Assembly: GCA_030619215.1 (NCBI GenBank)
Contig: JAUXBV010000145.1
Location: 1 to 7,572, forward strand
DNA length: 7,572 bases
Source: Fibrobacterota bacterium
GTDB lineage: Bacteria > Fibrobacterota > Chitinivibrionia > Chitinivibrionales > JANQEN01
Reading direction: 5' to 3'
Below are positions 6,049 to 7,572 of this stretch, piece after piece (within the stretch, counting starts at the first letter, position 1; each line of letters begins with the position of its first letter). A model generated the notes under the pieces. It saw only the letters and a program-made list of their open reading frames with translations. It did not search any database and was not told the DNA's origin. The position numbers and the translations under genes were made by a program.

Positions 6049-6369
6049 ATGCCTTTGAGTCCTGAAGAAAAAGCACTTGTAAAGGAAGCCCTCCAAATAT
6101 ATCTGCAAATAGTGGCGCGCCAGATGCCAAAACAGCAACTGCAGCAGGTGTTTCAGATTGCCGAGAATGTTATAAAAAAAATTGATACCCCTGGCGCTGA
6201 GAAGGGAAAAGGAAATATACCTCCGGGTATTACAGACAAATGGTATAATAAAGTGTGCAAAACTTGCGACAAGTTAAGTTCATCAGGATGTACTGAAAGA
6301 GTAACTGAGAAATTTCCAGGCAAATGCGATCCTATACTTCATTATGAGCGAAACAAACAGAACTCCTAA
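6049..6369 (+). CDS. Uncharacterised 106-aa protein with four cysteines
   Basis: I do not recognise this family. It has a clear AGGAG ribosome site and a coherent soluble composition, which support a real gene. Residues 4-46 are predicted by eye to be two amphipathic helices rich in Gln, Lys and Leu, followed by a Gly/Pro/Lys linker (47-61). The C-terminal part holds C70-x2-C73-x7-C81-x11-C93, with H98 close behind and the segment KFPGKCDPI at 88-96. This spacing could bind zinc or an iron-sulfur cluster, or form disulfides, but none is established. There is no signal peptide or membrane segment. It is the only complete plus-strand gene here and is divergent from the phosphatase gene. Its TAA overlaps the tyrS stop by four bases, leaving no room for a terminator between them. 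Confidence 0.75.
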   Translation: MPLSPEEKALVKEALQIYLQIVARQMPKQQLQQVFQIAENVIKKIDTPGAEKGKGNIPPGITDKWYNKVCKTCDKLSSSGCTERVTEKFPGKCDPILHYERNKQNS

Positions 6370-7572
6370 TCAACTTCCAAAATAAAATAGTTTTTCTTTC
6401 CTTTTTGAACGATAATATACCGCCCGTTCAATAAATAATCTTTAGTTATAGTATCATCAGAAGATACTATTCTCATCTTATTAATGCTCAATCCGTTATT
6501 CTGAACCATACGTCGCGCTTCACCCTTAGATGAAAATACTTTTGTTTGTTCTGCAAGAAGTGCAATTACATTCACTCCGTTTTCCATGCCGGCCCTTGAT
6601 ATCTTAAACCTTGGTACACCGTCGAATATTTCAAGCAGCTCTTTTTCAGATATCTTCTTTAACGTTTCTGTTGTTCCTTTACCAAATAGAATCTCCGATG
6701 CTTCCACTGCTGATCGGTAATCTTCTTCAGAGTGGACCCGGATAGTAACATCCCCGGCAAGAGCTTTCTGCATAGGCCGCTCATGCGGTGCCTTTTCATG
6801 CTCCTTCTCAAGCGCCGTAATCTCTTCCTGGGGTAAGAGGGTAAAAGTCCTCAGGTACTTTGCTGCGTCAGTATCCGAGCTGTTCAGCCAGAATTGATAG
6901 AACTTGTAAGGAGATGTCATTGCCGGGTCAAGCCATATTTTTTCTCCGGATGCGGATTTACCGAATTTCGTTCCATCAGCATTGGTTACAAGGGGGCACG
7001 TCAGGGCAAACGCTTCACGGCCTGATTTCCTCCGTATCAACTCCGTCCCTGTCGTTATATTACCCCACTGATCAGACCCGCCAAGCTGAAGATTACAATT
7101 CATATTGGTATTGAGCCAGTAAAAATCATACGCCTGGAGGAGTTGATAGGAAAATTCGGTAAATGATATCCCCGTTTCAAGGCGTTGCTGAACCGAATCT
7201 TTTGCGATCATATAACTGATAGTAATATGCTTGCCGACATCACGGAGGAAATCAAGAAACTTCACCTTTTCAAACCAGTCATAATTGTTAACAATCTCGG
7301 CAGAGTTTTGACCACAGTCAAAATCCAGGAAATGACGCAGCTGCTTTTTAAAGCATCCAAGGTTGCTTCTTATTTCGTCAACCGACATTAAAACACGTTC
7401 CTCGGATTTCCCCGAGGGATCTCCGATCATACCGGTAGCGCCGCCAACCAGTGCAATGGGCTTATGCCCGGCCCGCTGAAAATGCACAAGAAGCATAATA
7501 GCCGCAAGATTCCCAAGCTGCAAAGACGAAGCGGTCGGGTCAAATCCTACATACCCCGCTCCCATACTCTCA
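6366..7572 (-). CDS. tyrS: Tyrosyl-tRNA synthetase, N-terminus cut by the window edge
   Basis: This class I enzyme joins tyrosine to tRNA-Tyr in the cytoplasm. The reading frame stays open through 7572, so the ATG at 7563-7565 is internal; comparison with Bacillus TyrRS suggests about 29 more residues lie outside. Counting from that Met, landmarks in order are [10 protein letters not shown] (5-14), the HIGH-motif site reading QLGN (16-19), [14 protein letters not shown] (41-54), the tyrosine-pocket [15 protein letters not shown] (134-148), GGSDQWGNI (162-170), the KFGKS loop (200-204), and a C-terminal S4 RNA-binding domain (about 333-399). Both histidines of the HIGH site are replaced (Gln16, Asn19), while other active-site residues are normal. 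The stop TAG (6366-6368) overlaps the convergent 106-aa gene. Identity is firm. Confidence 0.97.
   Translation of the reverse strand, partial: ESMGAGYVGFDPTASSLQLGNLAAIMLLVHFQRAGHKPIALVGGATGMIGDPSGKSEERVLMSVDEIRSNLGCFKKQLRHFLDFDCGQNSAEIVNNYDWFEKVKFLDFLRDVGKHITISYMIAKDSVQQRLETGISFTEFSYQLLQAYDFYWLNTNMNCNLQLGGSDQWGNITTGTELIRRKSGREAFALTCPLVTNADGTKFGKSASGEKIWLDPAMTSPYKFYQFWLNSSDTDAAKYLRTFTLLPQEEITALEKEHEKAPHERPMQKALAGDVTIRVHSEEDYRSAVEASEILFGKGTTETLKKISEKELLEIFDGVPRFKISRAGMENGVNVIALLAEQTKVFSSKGEARRMVQNNGLSINKMRIVSSDDTITKDYLLNGRYIIVQKGKKNYFILEVD

Noticed and set aside
6391..6406. T-rich tract as a terminator for the 106-aa gene
   Set aside because: No stable hairpin precedes it, and the bases encode the conserved Lys-rich S4-domain end of tyrS (QKGKKNYF), which explains the T-richness.
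1..7572. CRISPR array, anti-phage island, prophage or toxin-antitoxin pair
   Set aside because: No regularly spaced repeats, integrase, transposase, nuclease or paired small genes were seen. The 106-aa gene stands alone, without a partner in tandem.

Overview
The window is a 7.6 kb stretch of an AT-rich bacterial chromosome. It holds six protein-coding genes, one of them cut by the right edge. I saw no tRNA, rRNA, CRISPR array, transposase or phage gene. The organism is probably a Gram-negative-type bacterium outside the best-studied groups: there is an exported TPR solenoid, an AmpD-like peptidoglycan amidase, an RppH-type Nudix enzyme, and palindromic repeats of the 'CATTCCCGC...GCGGGAAT' kind in intergenic DNA. 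The TyrRS resembles sequences I associate loosely with Planctomycetes/PVC/FCB-type genomes. That placement is a guess; the sequence alone does not fix the phylum.

Layout, left to right. Bases 1-162 are non-coding, with a palindromic repeat cluster at the edge and an AT-rich perfect palindrome. A minus-strand pair follows: a giant TPR protein (4305 to 622, 1227 aa, signal peptide) and, 3 bases downstream in the same reading frame, an RppH-like Nudix hydrolase (618 to 163, GTG start). Upstream of the pair, on the same strand, lie an N-acetylmuramoyl-L-alanine amidase (5112 to 4519) and a low-molecular-weight protein tyrosine phosphatase (5742 to 5275). Each is preceded by 160-215 bases of non-coding DNA, so each may have its own promoter. 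Bases 5743-6048 form a divergent control region with a promoter candidate on each strand and a compact GC-rich structured block. To its right, a plus-strand gene encodes an unrecognised 106-aa protein with four cysteines (6049-6369). It runs tail to tail into tyrS (minus strand, 6366 to beyond 7572), and the two stop codons overlap.

Working together: only the TPR-Nudix pair has operon-like spacing. The amidase and the exported TPR protein could both act at the cell wall or envelope, the phosphatase is a signalling or exopolysaccharide-type regulator, and tyrS is housekeeping. I see no defence island or obvious new multi-gene system. The points most worth a second look are the cysteine-bearing small protein with its structured leader, the secreted TPR solenoid co-transcribed in frame with an RNA pyrophosphohydrolase-like gene, and the altered HIGH motif (QLGN) of the TyrRS.
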